Made by a program: the position numbers and the translations under genes. Positions 9,829 through 16,202 of a DNA stretch of 23,173 nucleotides are shown here, in pieces. The notes under the pieces are model-generated. The model was not told the origin of the DNA. It was given only the letters and a program-made list of their open reading frames with translations, and made no database searches. Every line of letters starts with the position of its first letter. The stretch's first letter is position 1. The DNA is taken from NCBI GenBank assembly GCA_910579535.1, contig CAJTUR010000023.1, positions 1 to 23,173 of the forward strand, given 5' to 3'. Source of the DNA: an uncultured Bacilli bacterium (GTDB taxonomy: Bacteria > Bacillota_I > Bacilli_A > RF39 > UBA660).

Positions 9829-10449
9829 TCACTTTTTCGAATTGTCATTTTCTTCAAAATAATAGGTTTCATTTTTGTTATTTTGAATGGTTGCATTTTT
9901 TGGTACTACTTTTAAGACATTAAATATATTATAAATATCAGGATAGACACTAATCATTCCCATTATTGATGTTCCAAATAATATACCATTTAATTCCTTT
10001 AAATTATTATTACTAAAACAAAATATAACTAATGGAATCACTCCTAGAATCATTGGTAGGATACTTAAAAATATAAAACGATTTCTCTTTACGGGACTTG
10101 AAGATAATGCAACTGCTGTAAAACTTCTAGGCATTATTCCTATAAATACTGTCGCATTTTTAGGAAAAGCAATAGCGTGTAATAATTTGTGAATAATGAT
10201 TAATAAAAAACCTATGATTACCCCTACGAATATAAACCATTCATTTATTACTTTTTCACCTGCTAAAAATGTTTTTGTAAACATGCCTATAAAACAGATT
10301 AAAAAAGAAGGAATCATAAAAGGTAATGCTTTTATTTGCATTTTTTTCATATCCTCTTCACTATCTAATTTTTTAGCATTTTTAGGTAAATTCGCTGCTG
10401 GGAAATCTCTTTCGCTTTTTATTATACCTTTCCATATAATTTTAGACAT
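9829..10449 (-). CDS. DUF3267-type integral membrane protein with altered HExxH motif
   Basis: This is a 206-residue membrane protein with four or so hydrophobic segments. It resembles the DUF3267 family (putative membrane zincins) in the run 'IIIHKLLHAIAFPKNATVFIGI' followed by a loop and paired helices (KRNRFIFLSILPMILGVIP). Family members usually carry HELxH at this place. Here the Glu is Lys (H87-K88-L-L-H91), encoded by AAA at 10186-10188, one transition away from GAA. If the family's zinc-peptidase prediction is right, this copy would be catalytically dead or would have another role. I chose ATG at 10449 over the in-frame start 11 codons upstream because GGAG lies eight bases before it. 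It is the first gene of a two-gene unit with the PPOX-fold gene. An extended -10 (TGCTATAAT) lies at 10486-10494. Confidence 0.7.
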   Translation of the reverse strand: MSKIIWKGIIKSERDFPAANLPKNAKKLDSEEDMKKMQIKALPFMIPSFLICFIGMFTKTFLAGEKVINEWFIFVGVIIGFLLIIIHKLLHAIAFPKNATVFIGIMPRSFTAVALSSSPVKRNRFIFLSILPMILGVIPLVIFCFSNNNLKELNGILFGTSIMGMISVYPDIYNIFNVLKVVPKNATIQNNKNETYYFEENDNSKK

Positions 10450-10485
10450 ATTTTTTTCTCCAATCCTTCGATGAATTACCATTCT

Positions 10486-10494
10486 ATTATAGCA
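10486..10494 (-). promoter_or_regulatory. Extended -10 element before the DUF3267 gene
   Basis: The minus strand reads TGCTATAAT, an extended -10 box, 37 bases before the chosen ATG. No good -35 is seen, which is common with extended -10 promoters. The same nine bases occur before the GNAT gene at 13190-13198. Confidence 0.5.
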
Positions 10495-10564
10495 TCTATA
10501 ATGTTAAACATAAAGATTTCAAAATTAAAATTTTGATTATATCAAACATCAATCGTTCGGATGA

Positions 10565-10783
10565 CTAAGTGTGCTTAAATATAGCATTCAATAGAGTGTT
10601 AATCGAAATAACTGGCATATAATATTTTTGATATTTATATTTATTATTTATTTTAATATAATGACCTTTATAAAAATTCATTTTTACATTTTTATATTGT
10701 TGCTTCATTCTATTATAAAAATTTTCGCAATCATCATAAACATTATTTAATAAACTATGGCAACATTTTATTTGTTCATTCAT
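10565..10783 (-). CDS. Small protein of unknown function (72 residues)
   Basis: I do not recognise a family. The 72-residue product begins MNEQIKCCHSLLNN, is rich in Lys, Asn and Tyr, has three Cys in the first 20 residues (C7, C8, C19) and a basic, aromatic middle (KMNFYKGHYIKINNKYKYQKYY). It has no membrane segment or signal peptide. AGGAAG (10793-10798) is nine bases upstream of the ATG, a proper ribosome binding site, which is the main reason to call it a gene. It stands alone between the DUF3267 gene and a gene-poor stretch. It could be a genuine small cytoplasmic protein or the shortened end of a longer ancestor. Confidence 0.5.
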   Translation of the reverse strand: MNEQIKCCHSLLNNVYDDCENFYNRMKQQYKNVKMNFYKGHYIKINNKYKYQKYYMPVISINTLLNAIFKHT

Positions 10784-11488
10784 TTTTTATCACTTCCTAG
10801 TTGCAAACTACTTACTAATAATATTATACAGTTTTTTTAGTTTATTTAATATCTACTTATATCAAAATCATCTTTATCTTTTTTCTTCTCTTTAAGTTGA
10901 TAATCAATATTATTTTTAATAGGTGCAATTTTTTTATTTGTTTAACAAATAGGTAAAAAGTAGAAAAGGAATTTATAATCTTTTATTAGTCTATTGATTT
11001 AATATATTGTTCTAAATCGTTAAGTGGAATAGCATTACTTAAGTTTTCTATGGGGTTCTACATATTTTTCGTTGGTGCGTTAATAGGCTCTTATTTGAAC
11101 CCTCCTCATTGGCATTTTCATTACATCAAATGTCACTCTAAATAGATATCTTATTTTCTAATTTTAGCGATTCTTGTTTAATTTCCGATTTTAGTTCGAG
11201 TAATTTCCGAACGACTTTTATAATTGAAATGGTCATTTCTAGGTTTTATCTAGTTTCTAAAATTTCCTATTATTTTTTTAGTTATCATACAATAAAAAAA
11301 TCGCTTTCAAAAATTTATTCAAATATATAAACTTCCGAATCGTTTCCGTTTCATTTTCATTAGTAACTTTTATTTCAACCATAAAATATTAAAGCACTTT
11401 ACTTATGCAATCTTATAACTGAATATAAGTATATTATAGTTCCATTTTAAATTCGACCTATTTTATTAAATTGCTAAATAAACTGACT
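10784..11488. other. Gene-poor stretch, no intact gene
   Basis: Apart from the ribosome binding site of the small gene at 10793-10798, about 700 bases here hold no open frame with a start signal on either strand. Short runs look as if they could once have been coding, but stops are frequent in all frames. I see no tRNA, CRISPR repeat or terminator with a convincing stem. Confidence 0.4.
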
Positions 11489-11506
11489 GACAAATTGTAA
11501 TTTGTC
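11489..11506 (-). terminator. Short hairpin after the radical SAM gene
   Basis: GACAAAT (11489-11495) and ATTTGTC (11500-11506) form a perfect 7-bp stem with a 4-base loop, beginning three bases after the stop codon. The following minus-strand sequence is only moderately T-rich, so it is a weak terminator or a 3'-end stabilising hairpin. Confidence 0.45.
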
Positions 11507-11509
11507 TTT

Positions 11510-12397
11510 CTAAAACAATGTTATTTGTTCGTTACTTTTTATTTCTTTTTTATATGCCTTAATGACGTTTTTCATATCATATAATATTCCATATTTATCA
11601 CATTCATCAGTAAACATCTTATATAATCTTTTATAATTTGGTACGATACAATTATATCTATCACCATAATATTTAATATATTTATCTTTTAAACCAGTAA
11701 AACTTTGTTCTAATTTATTAAAATAATAATCTCTTTGATTTTCTCTTAAAGTCATACCCATATAAGTATGAATAAATTTAGCACCATTTAGATAAGCAAG
11801 TCTTACTAACTCTTTTATATCTTCTTCTTTATCTGTTATAAATGGTAAGACAGGATTCATCATAATACCTACAAAAATACCGTTATCGCTTAATTCTTTA
11901 ATTGCTTGAAATCTTTTAGAAGATACACAAACATTTGGCTCGATTATTCTTGATAATTCATCATTTGGAGTCGTAATAGTAAATTTAATAATTACATTGT
12001 TTTTTAAATTTATTTCTTTTAACAAATCAATATCTCTTAAAATTAAGTCACTTTTCGTATCAATAGAAACACCAAAACTATACTTCGATATAAGTTTTAA
12101 TGTTCCTCTTGTTTGTTCATATTGTAACTCTTTTGGATTATAGGTATCAGACATTGAGCCAATTCCAACAACACCTTTTTCTCTTTTTTTAGATAATTCT
12201 TGTTCTAAAATAGATAAAGCATTTTCTTTTCCACGAACAATATCAAAATTATCAATATGATAACAATTACTTCTTGAATCACAATAAATACATCTATGAG
12301 AACAGCCTCTATATAGATTCATATTATAATCTATGCCATACCATTCTGATCCATATTTTACTTTTGTAAGTATTGTTTTTGCTTTTATAAATTCCAT
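11510..12397 (-). CDS. SPL-type radical SAM protein
   Basis: This 295-residue protein carries the radical SAM 4Fe-4S motif CxxxCxxC (C32, C36, C39 in RGCSHRCIYCD) and the wider pattern of the family related to spore photoproduct lyase (SPL/Rv2578c-like). The family hallmarks are an N-terminal 'NLYRGCSHRCIYCD', then 'GIGSMSDTYNP' (SAM-binding GGE-like region), 'SIDTKSDLILRDIDLL' and a later 'GIMMNPVLPFITD'. It lacks features needed to call it true SplB, so its substrate is open. The last residues, EQITLF (290-295), look like a sliding-clamp binding peptide (consensus QLxLF), which would fit a DNA-related role. The ATG is one base after the stop of the GNAT/YoaP gene and has no clear ribosome binding site, suggesting translational coupling in a two-gene operon. 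Confidence 0.8.
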   Translation of the reverse strand: MEFIKAKTILTKVKYGSEWYGIDYNMNLYRGCSHRCIYCDSRSNCYHIDNFDIVRGKENALSILEQELSKKREKGVVGIGSMSDTYNPKELQYEQTRGTLKLISKYSFGVSIDTKSDLILRDIDLLKEINLKNNVIIKFTITTPNDELSRIIEPNVCVSSKRFQAIKELSDNGIFVGIMMNPVLPFITDKEEDIKELVRLAYLNGAKFIHTYMGMTLRENQRDYYFNKLEQSFTGLKDKYIKYYGDRYNCIVPNYKRLYKMFTDECDKYGILYDMKNVIKAYKKEIKSNEQITLF

Positions 12398-12398
12398 T

Positions 12399-13145
12399 TT
12401 ATTTACTAATCAACTTTTCAAAAGAATTAGCATTTAATATAGTATTTGATATAAATTCGCCTTTATAAAAGTTAGCCCAATTATTGAATATACAAGGTGC
12501 ATTTTTGGCTTTTTCTAAAGAATCAATTTTGATGAAGTTAATCTTAATATTATTTTCTTTTGCATATTCAGTTAGTTCTTTTACTTCACATTCTACATAA
12601 GGACATTCATTACTATAATAAATTGTAAAATCTTGATTATCTATTTTCATATTTCTAGCATTATCATTAAATTTAGGTGTTTCTCCATCTTCAAATTGCA
12701 ATGCTAATAATTCATAATCTCCAATGGTATCTACAACTTTAAAACCATAATGTTCAAAGAATTTCTTTTCTCCTATAAATGGTTTCTTCTTTTTAGAAGT
12801 TAAAGTACATATACCACTCATTCTTTTTTCTTTAGAATCATTTATTGCATACTCCAACAATTCCTTTGCAATACCTTTTCCCTTAAAACTTCCTGCAACC
12901 CACAAGCAATAAATATATTCATAATTTTTACCACTAATAGGTACCCAAGCAGTTTCTATTGGCTCATATTCAATAAATATTTTTCCTCTTGCATTTAATT
13001 TTCTAAAAATATGACCATCTTTTAATTTGTTTTTAATCCATTCTTTTTTCTTATCAACACCATTTTGATGTTTGGGATCACCAATAGCACAACATATATG
13101 TTCCTCATCTATATTTTCTAATGTTAAATTGATATATTCGTTCAT
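12399..13145 (-). CDS. yoaP: GNAT acetyltransferase with C-terminal YoaP domain
   Basis: This 248-residue protein has an N-terminal GNAT fold. Its acetyl-CoA loop is seen as 'WVAGSFKGKGIAKELLEYAI' (82-101), with a helix before it and 'FFEHYGF' after it, as usual in GNAT enzymes. The second half (about 170-248) is a thioredoxin-like segment (FTIYYSNECPYVECEV, two Cys in CPYVEC) ending in the YoaP-type region 'NAPCIFNNWANFYKGEFIS'. The size matches Bacillus subtilis YoaP (about 250 residues), hence the symbol. Its substrate is unknown to me. The ATG has GAGGAG nine bases upstream. An extended -10 box is at 13190-13198. The SPL-type radical SAM gene follows directly, so the two are likely co-transcribed. 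Confidence 0.8.
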   Translation of the reverse strand: MNEYINLTLENIDEEHICCAIGDPKHQNGVDKKKEWIKNKLKDGHIFRKLNARGKIFIEYEPIETAWVPISGKNYEYIYCLWVAGSFKGKGIAKELLEYAINDSKEKRMSGICTLTSKKKKPFIGEKKFFEHYGFKVVDTIGDYELLALQFEDGETPKFNDNARNMKIDNQDFTIYYSNECPYVECEVKELTEYAKENNIKINFIKIDSLEKAKNAPCIFNNWANFYKGEFISNTILNANSFEKLISK

Positions 13146-13189
13146 CTTACTTCAACTCCTCGACAAATTACTATTTATCTGTTAGTTTT

Positions 13190-13198
13190 ATTATAGCA
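13190..13198 (-). promoter_or_regulatory. Extended -10 element before the GNAT/radical SAM pair
   Basis: The minus strand reads TGCTATAAT about 45 bases before the ATG at 13145, with a ribosome binding site between. The -35 region is poor, as at the matching element 10486-10494. Confidence 0.5.
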
Positions 13199-13249
13199 GA
13201 TATCAAATAATTTCTTATCTACTTTTTACAAAAAATAATTATATAATGC

Positions 13250-13279
13250 AAAAATCTTCACTAATTTGTGAAGATTTTT
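13250..13279 (-). terminator. Terminator between phosphorylase and GNAT genes
   Basis: Two perfect 12-base arms (AAAAATCTTCAC and GTGAAGATTTTT) enclose a 6-base loop, with a T tract in both directions. It lies downstream of the minus-strand phosphorylase gene and upstream of the GNAT promoter, so it separates the two transcription units. Confidence 0.8.
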
Positions 13280-13336
13280 ACTTAGAATATCACTCGAATG
13301 CCCAATAAATAAGGGAGGTTCAAGTTAATCACACTC

Positions 13337-13349
13337 TGGTGCCCGAGAG
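13337..13349 (-). other. Possible tRNA 3'-end remnant
   Basis: The minus strand reads CTCTCGGGCACCA, which has the form of a tRNA acceptor strand, discriminator base and CCA (as in some tRNA-Leu genes), but no T arm or body precedes it. The flanking sequence GTTCAAGTT...CTCTGGTGC also resembles the sequence just 3' of the intact tRNA-Thr (GTTCGAGTTT...ATCTGGTGC). It could be a scar of an excised element or a decayed tRNA; chance is not excluded. Confidence 0.25.
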
Positions 13350-13403
13350 AAAGAAGTACAACAACTTTTAATTGGTATTTACTTTTATTAAAGAAAGTTA
13401 TTT

Positions 13404-14183
13404 CTAAAGTTTTAGACAACATTGTATTGCAAAATTTAAAAGAAATTCACGATTAATGATTGTAACTTGATCTTTTCGTCTATTCCATACTTTTGAGTCT
13501 AAATTATCACTCGCGTATAAAACTTGTCCTAATTTTACATTATTGAATTCTGCAACTGCCATATAAGCTGAGGCTTCCATTTCTACAACTAAACATCCCT
13601 CGTTTTTTCGTTTTATTACTTTTGCTTTTGTTTCTCTATAAAAGGCATCAGTTGTCCAAGTTTTTGTTTTTGTAAATTGTATATTGTTTTGAATTAAATT
13701 TTTTTCTAAAATATTCAAAACTTCTTTATTCATTTTTATCTCTTTTGAAGGTTTCACATAATGATAAGATGTTCCTTCATCTCTTATTGCTGCTAAAGGC
13801 AAAACTACATTTCCTACTATGATATTCTTATCCAACACTCCACAATCTCCGCAAACTATAAATTTGTTACAACCTCTTGCTATCAAATCTTCAACTTGTC
13901 TTGCTGCAGCTGGTGCTCCAACCATTGCCTGCATCAGAGTGATTCTTTCTCGATTATAATCAACTTCATATATAGGTAGTTTAAATGAGTCAAATTTAAA
14001 ATATTCTAAAATTCTACTTGGATATTTTTCTATAATTTTTTCTAATTCATCAGCAAAAAAAGTAATAACACAATTTTCAGCAATGTCAATTTTTTTAACT
14101 AAATTATGTGGTCTTATGATTGCGCTTTTATCAGAATCAAAATCTAAAATAGGATACTTGTTTTTTTCTTCAAATAATTTCAT
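13404..14183 (-). CDS. Nucleoside phosphorylase (PNP/UDP family 1)
   Basis: This 259-residue cytosolic enzyme of the purine/uridine phosphorylase superfamily cleaves nucleosides with phosphate to a free base and (deoxy)ribose-1-phosphate. Visible hallmarks are 'MVGAPAAARQVEDLIARG' (87-104, phosphate-binding and core helix), 'FIVCGDCGVLD' (108-118), 'RDEGTSYHYV' (134-143), 'TTDAFYRET' (177-185), the ribose-binding 'VVEMEASAYMAVA' (199-211, Glu at E201/E203) and 'YASDNLD' (223-229), whose Asp would contact the base. Closest in style to uridine-phosphorylase-like members of Firmicutes; base specificity cannot be read with confidence. GGGAG lies about eight bases before the ATG. A TTGACA box and a 25-bp inverted repeat lie upstream (14234-14280), and a terminator at 13250-13279 follows. 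It appears to be a single-gene unit. Confidence 0.85.
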   Translation of the reverse strand: MKLFEEKNKYPILDFDSDKSAIIRPHNLVKKIDIAENCVITFFADELEKIIEKYPSRILEYFKFDSFKLPIYEVDYNRERITLMQAMVGAPAAARQVEDLIARGCNKFIVCGDCGVLDKNIIVGNVVLPLAAIRDEGTSYHYVKPSKEIKMNKEVLNILEKNLIQNNIQFTKTKTWTTDAFYRETKAKVIKRKNEGCLVVEMEASAYMAVAEFNNVKLGQVLYASDNLDSKVWNRRKDQVTIINREFLLNFAIQCCLKL

Positions 14184-14233
14184 AATTGCACTCCCTTTAA
14201 ATCCGAATTAATAAATATATAGAAAATTGTTCA

Positions 14234-14239
14234 TGTCAA
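14234..14239 (-). promoter_or_regulatory. Likely -35 box of the phosphorylase gene
   Basis: The minus strand carries a perfect TTGACA about 50 bases before the ATG. An AT-only stretch around 14207-14217 (TATATATTTATT) could hold the -10 at 16-17 bases spacing, though no exact TATAAT is present. Confidence 0.45.
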
Positions 14240-14255
14240 TGTACAAGTGTGTTTT

Positions 14256-14280
14256 ATTAAATTGACACATTCAATTTAAT
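14256..14280. promoter_or_regulatory. 25-bp inverted repeat, possible operator
   Basis: ATTAAATTGA (14256-14265) and TCAATTTAAT (14271-14280) are perfect 10-base arms around CACAT. It has no T tract and lies just upstream of the -35 box of the phosphorylase gene, a place where an activator or repressor dimer could bind. No regulator gene is nearby. Confidence 0.5.
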
Positions 14281-14316
14281 TTCTATAAAAATTATAACAA
14301 TATTTTTGACAAATTA

Positions 14317-14354
14317 AAACTCGAATTCCTAGAATAATCAGAAAGTTCGAGTTT
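14317..14354 (-). terminator. Terminator of tRNA-Thr
   Basis: AAACTCGAA (14317-14325) and TTCGAGTTT (14346-14354) form a perfect 9-bp stem with a 20-base loop, 10 bases after the tRNA CCA end. The minus strand continues with TTTTAATTTG, a modest T tract. Confidence 0.6.
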
Positions 14355-14364
14355 GGTCTCAATC

Positions 14365-14440
14365 TGGTGCTGGAAACAAGATTCGAACTTGCGACCTACG
14401 CGTTACGAGGGCGTTGCTCTACCAACTGAGCTATTCCAGC
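14365..14440 (-). tRNA. tRNA-Thr (anticodon CGT)
   Basis: The 76-base gene includes an encoded CCA end. The acceptor stem is GCTGGAA/TTCCAGC, the D arm GCTC-AGTTGGTA-GAGC, the anticodon loop CTCGTAA (anticodon CGT, reading ACG Thr codons), the variable loop AGGTC and the T arm GCAAG-TTCGAAT-CTTGT. The anticodon stem ACGCC/CGCGT has a C-C mismatch at 31-39, next to the loop. The remaining four pairs are sound. Confidence 0.92.
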
Positions 14441-14458
14441 ATTTCATTTGCTATTCCT

Positions 14459-14487
14459 ATTATATAAAAATTTTATCACCTTGTAAA
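14459..14487 (-). promoter_or_regulatory. Promoter of tRNA-Thr
   Basis: On the minus strand TTTACA (14482-14487), 17 bases and TATAAT (14459-14464) lie about 19 bases before the first tRNA base, a standard arrangement for a tRNA gene. Confidence 0.7.
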
Positions 14488-14568
14488 TTCTTTTTCAAAG
14501 ATATTGTTATTCATCTTATTAACACATAATTTTCAAACTTTTTTTTATACTATAGTTTAGGTGATTCT

Positions 14569-15315
14569 ATGGCTAACATTCATAGTAGCATTCAATTTGC
14601 TTTAGTCAATATTCCTGTTTTATTAAATCCTATTATAAAAAATAATGATACTTCTTTTAATCAACTTCATAAAAAATGTGGAGAACGTATTCGGTATGTC
14701 AAATATTGTCCTCATTGCAAAACAAAAATCAATGAACAAGATATTATAAAAGGCTATCCTTACGTTGAAGATGATTATATTACTTTTAAAAAAGAAGAAC
14801 TTGATTTACTAAAATCTAAAAATGAAAAAGAAATTGAAATTATTTCTTTTGTTCCGTTAGAGAGTATTGACCCTATCTATTTTGAAAAAAGTTATGATAT
14901 TAATCCTGAGGGAAAAGGAAAAGCCTATCATTTATTTTGTGAAGCTTTGAAAAAATGTAAATTAGTGGCTTTAGCTAAAACGGTTATTGGAAGTAAGTTT
15001 TATTATTGTATATTAAGATTTACCGAACAAAATATTGTTCTTACTACTTTGTATTTTGAAGAGGAAATATATGTGCAAAAAGATTCTAATGATTATAAAG
15101 TAAATCAAAAAGAGTTGGATTTAGCTATCCAATTAATTCGTTCTTTAAAAGGAAAGTTTGAACCAACCAAATACATTGATGAATATCAAGAAAATATAAA
15201 AAAAGCGATTGATGATAAAATGAAAGGTAAAGCCATAAAAAAAACAAAGAGTAAAAGTAAAAAGCAAATTAATGATTTAATGGAAGCTTTAGAAAAGAGT
15301 TTAAAAAAGAAATGA
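14569..15315 (+). CDS. ku: DNA end-binding protein Ku
   Basis: This 248-residue bacterial Ku homodimer subunit binds double-strand DNA ends and recruits the ligase/polymerase for non-homologous end joining. The N-terminus 'IHSSIQFALVNIPVLLNP' matches the start of the Ku beta-barrel (usually 'W.G.ISFGLVNIPVKLY'). It is followed by 'FNQLHKKCGERIRYVKYCPHC' (CxxC-like region), 'VEDDYITFKKEELDLL', 'IDPIYFEKSYDINPEGKGKAYHLFCEAL' and 'LVALAKTVIGSKFYYCILR', all characteristic of the core. The Lys-rich tail (about 214-248) is the usual ligase- and DNA-interaction extension. AGGTGA lies four bases before the ATG. Its last four bases ATGA overlap the start of the ligase gene, so Ku, ligase and PE-Pol are one operon. 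In spore formers this pathway acts in dormant or germinating cells; whether that applies here is inference. Confidence 0.95.
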   Translation: MANIHSSIQFALVNIPVLLNPIIKNNDTSFNQLHKKCGERIRYVKYCPHCKTKINEQDIIKGYPYVEDDYITFKKEELDLLKSKNEKEIEIISFVPLESIDPIYFEKSYDINPEGKGKAYHLFCEALKKCKLVALAKTVIGSKFYYCILRFTEQNIVLTTLYFEEEIYVQKDSNDYKVNQKELDLAIQLIRSLKGKFEPTKYIDEYQENIKKAIDDKMKGKAIKKTKSKSKKQINDLMEALEKSLKKK

Positions 15316-16202
15316 ATTTATGGGAAAATCGAAATTTTAAACCTATGTTATTGAAAACGAGAGAAAAACCTTTTCGTTCTAGCGATTATATTTTTGAGTT
15401 AAAGTTTGATGGTGTTCGTGCTTTAGTATTTATCAGTCCAAATTCATTAAGTATTCAAAGTCGAAATGGACGGGATTTAACGTTCTTATTTCCAGAACTA
15501 GAAAATTTAAAATCCTTGGTAAAAAAAAGAGTTATTTTTGATGGCGAACTTGTTTTGTTTGAAAATGGAAAACCTTCTTTTAAAGCTCTTCAAAAAAGGT
15601 TGTATTTAAAGAGTACAGAAAAAATCAAGTTAGAATCTTTTCAAAATCCTATCGTCTATGTGGTGTTTGATATTCTTTATGAAAACAAAGATTTAACGCA
15701 CCTTCCTCTTTTTGAAAGGAAAAAATATTTGAATTGTTATTTTGATACCGATTTTTTTATTAAATGTAAAATAATAGATACAGAAGGTCTTGTGTTGTTT
15801 AAATGGGTTAAAAAAATGGATTTGGAAGGAATGGTAGCCAAGTTAAAAACAGGAAAATATTATATTAATCAAAGAACAAATGATTTTATTAAAATTAAAA
15901 ATAGTCAAGTGGCTTCTTTTTATATTGGCGGTTATGAGATCAATAAAACAGGACTTTCTTTAGCCATTGGGGAGTTTTGTAATAATGCGTTTTATTATGT
16001 CGGAAAAGTCAATCTTCACAAAAGTCATTCTTTATATAAACAAGTTTTAAATTGTAAAAAAGACAAAAATTTTTTTGTAAATTTTCAAGATAGGCTTTTT
16101 TATATTAAACCTACTCTTACTTGCAAAGTGCGTTTTTTGGAAAGAACGAAAAACAATCGCTTACGCCACCCTATTTTGGATTCTGATTTAGGAAAGGAAT
16201 GA
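15312..16202 (+). CDS. ATP-dependent DNA ligase of the NHEJ pathway (LigD ligase domain as a separate protein)
   Basis: This 296-residue protein corresponds to the ligase domain of LigD. It seals nicks after end joining, through an AMP-lysine intermediate. The nucleotidyl transferase motifs are all visible: I 'ELKFDGVR' with catalytic K31, Ia 'QSRNGRD', 'FDGELV', III 'VVFDILY', IV 'LEGMVAK' and V 'DFIKIKN'. An OB-fold follows with 'IGGYEINKTG' and 'GKVNL'. It lacks phosphoesterase or polymerase domains, which are on the next gene. Start and stop both overlap neighbours by ATGA (15312-15315 and 16199-16202), so translation is probably coupled with Ku and the PE-Pol protein, keeping the three in proportion. 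Nicking or mismatch outside NHEJ is a less likely role given the context. Confidence 0.93.
   Translation: MNLWENRNFKPMLLKTREKPFRSSDYIFELKFDGVRALVFISPNSLSIQSRNGRDLTFLFPELENLKSLVKKRVIFDGELVLFENGKPSFKALQKRLYLKSTEKIKLESFQNPIVYVVFDILYENKDLTHLPLFERKKYLNCYFDTDFFIKCKIIDTEGLVLFKWVKKMDLEGMVAKLKTGKYYINQRTNDFIKIKNSQVASFYIGGYEINKTGLSLAIGEFCNNAFYYVGKVNLHKSHSLYKQVLNCKKDKNFFVNFQDRLFYIKPTLTCKVRFLERTKNNRLRHPILDSDLGKE

Noticed and set aside
11510..12397. Calling the radical SAM gene splB
   Set aside because: The motif pattern fits the wider SPL-like family, but diagnostic features of true spore photoproduct lyase, including its downstream Cys, cannot be confirmed, so no symbol is given.
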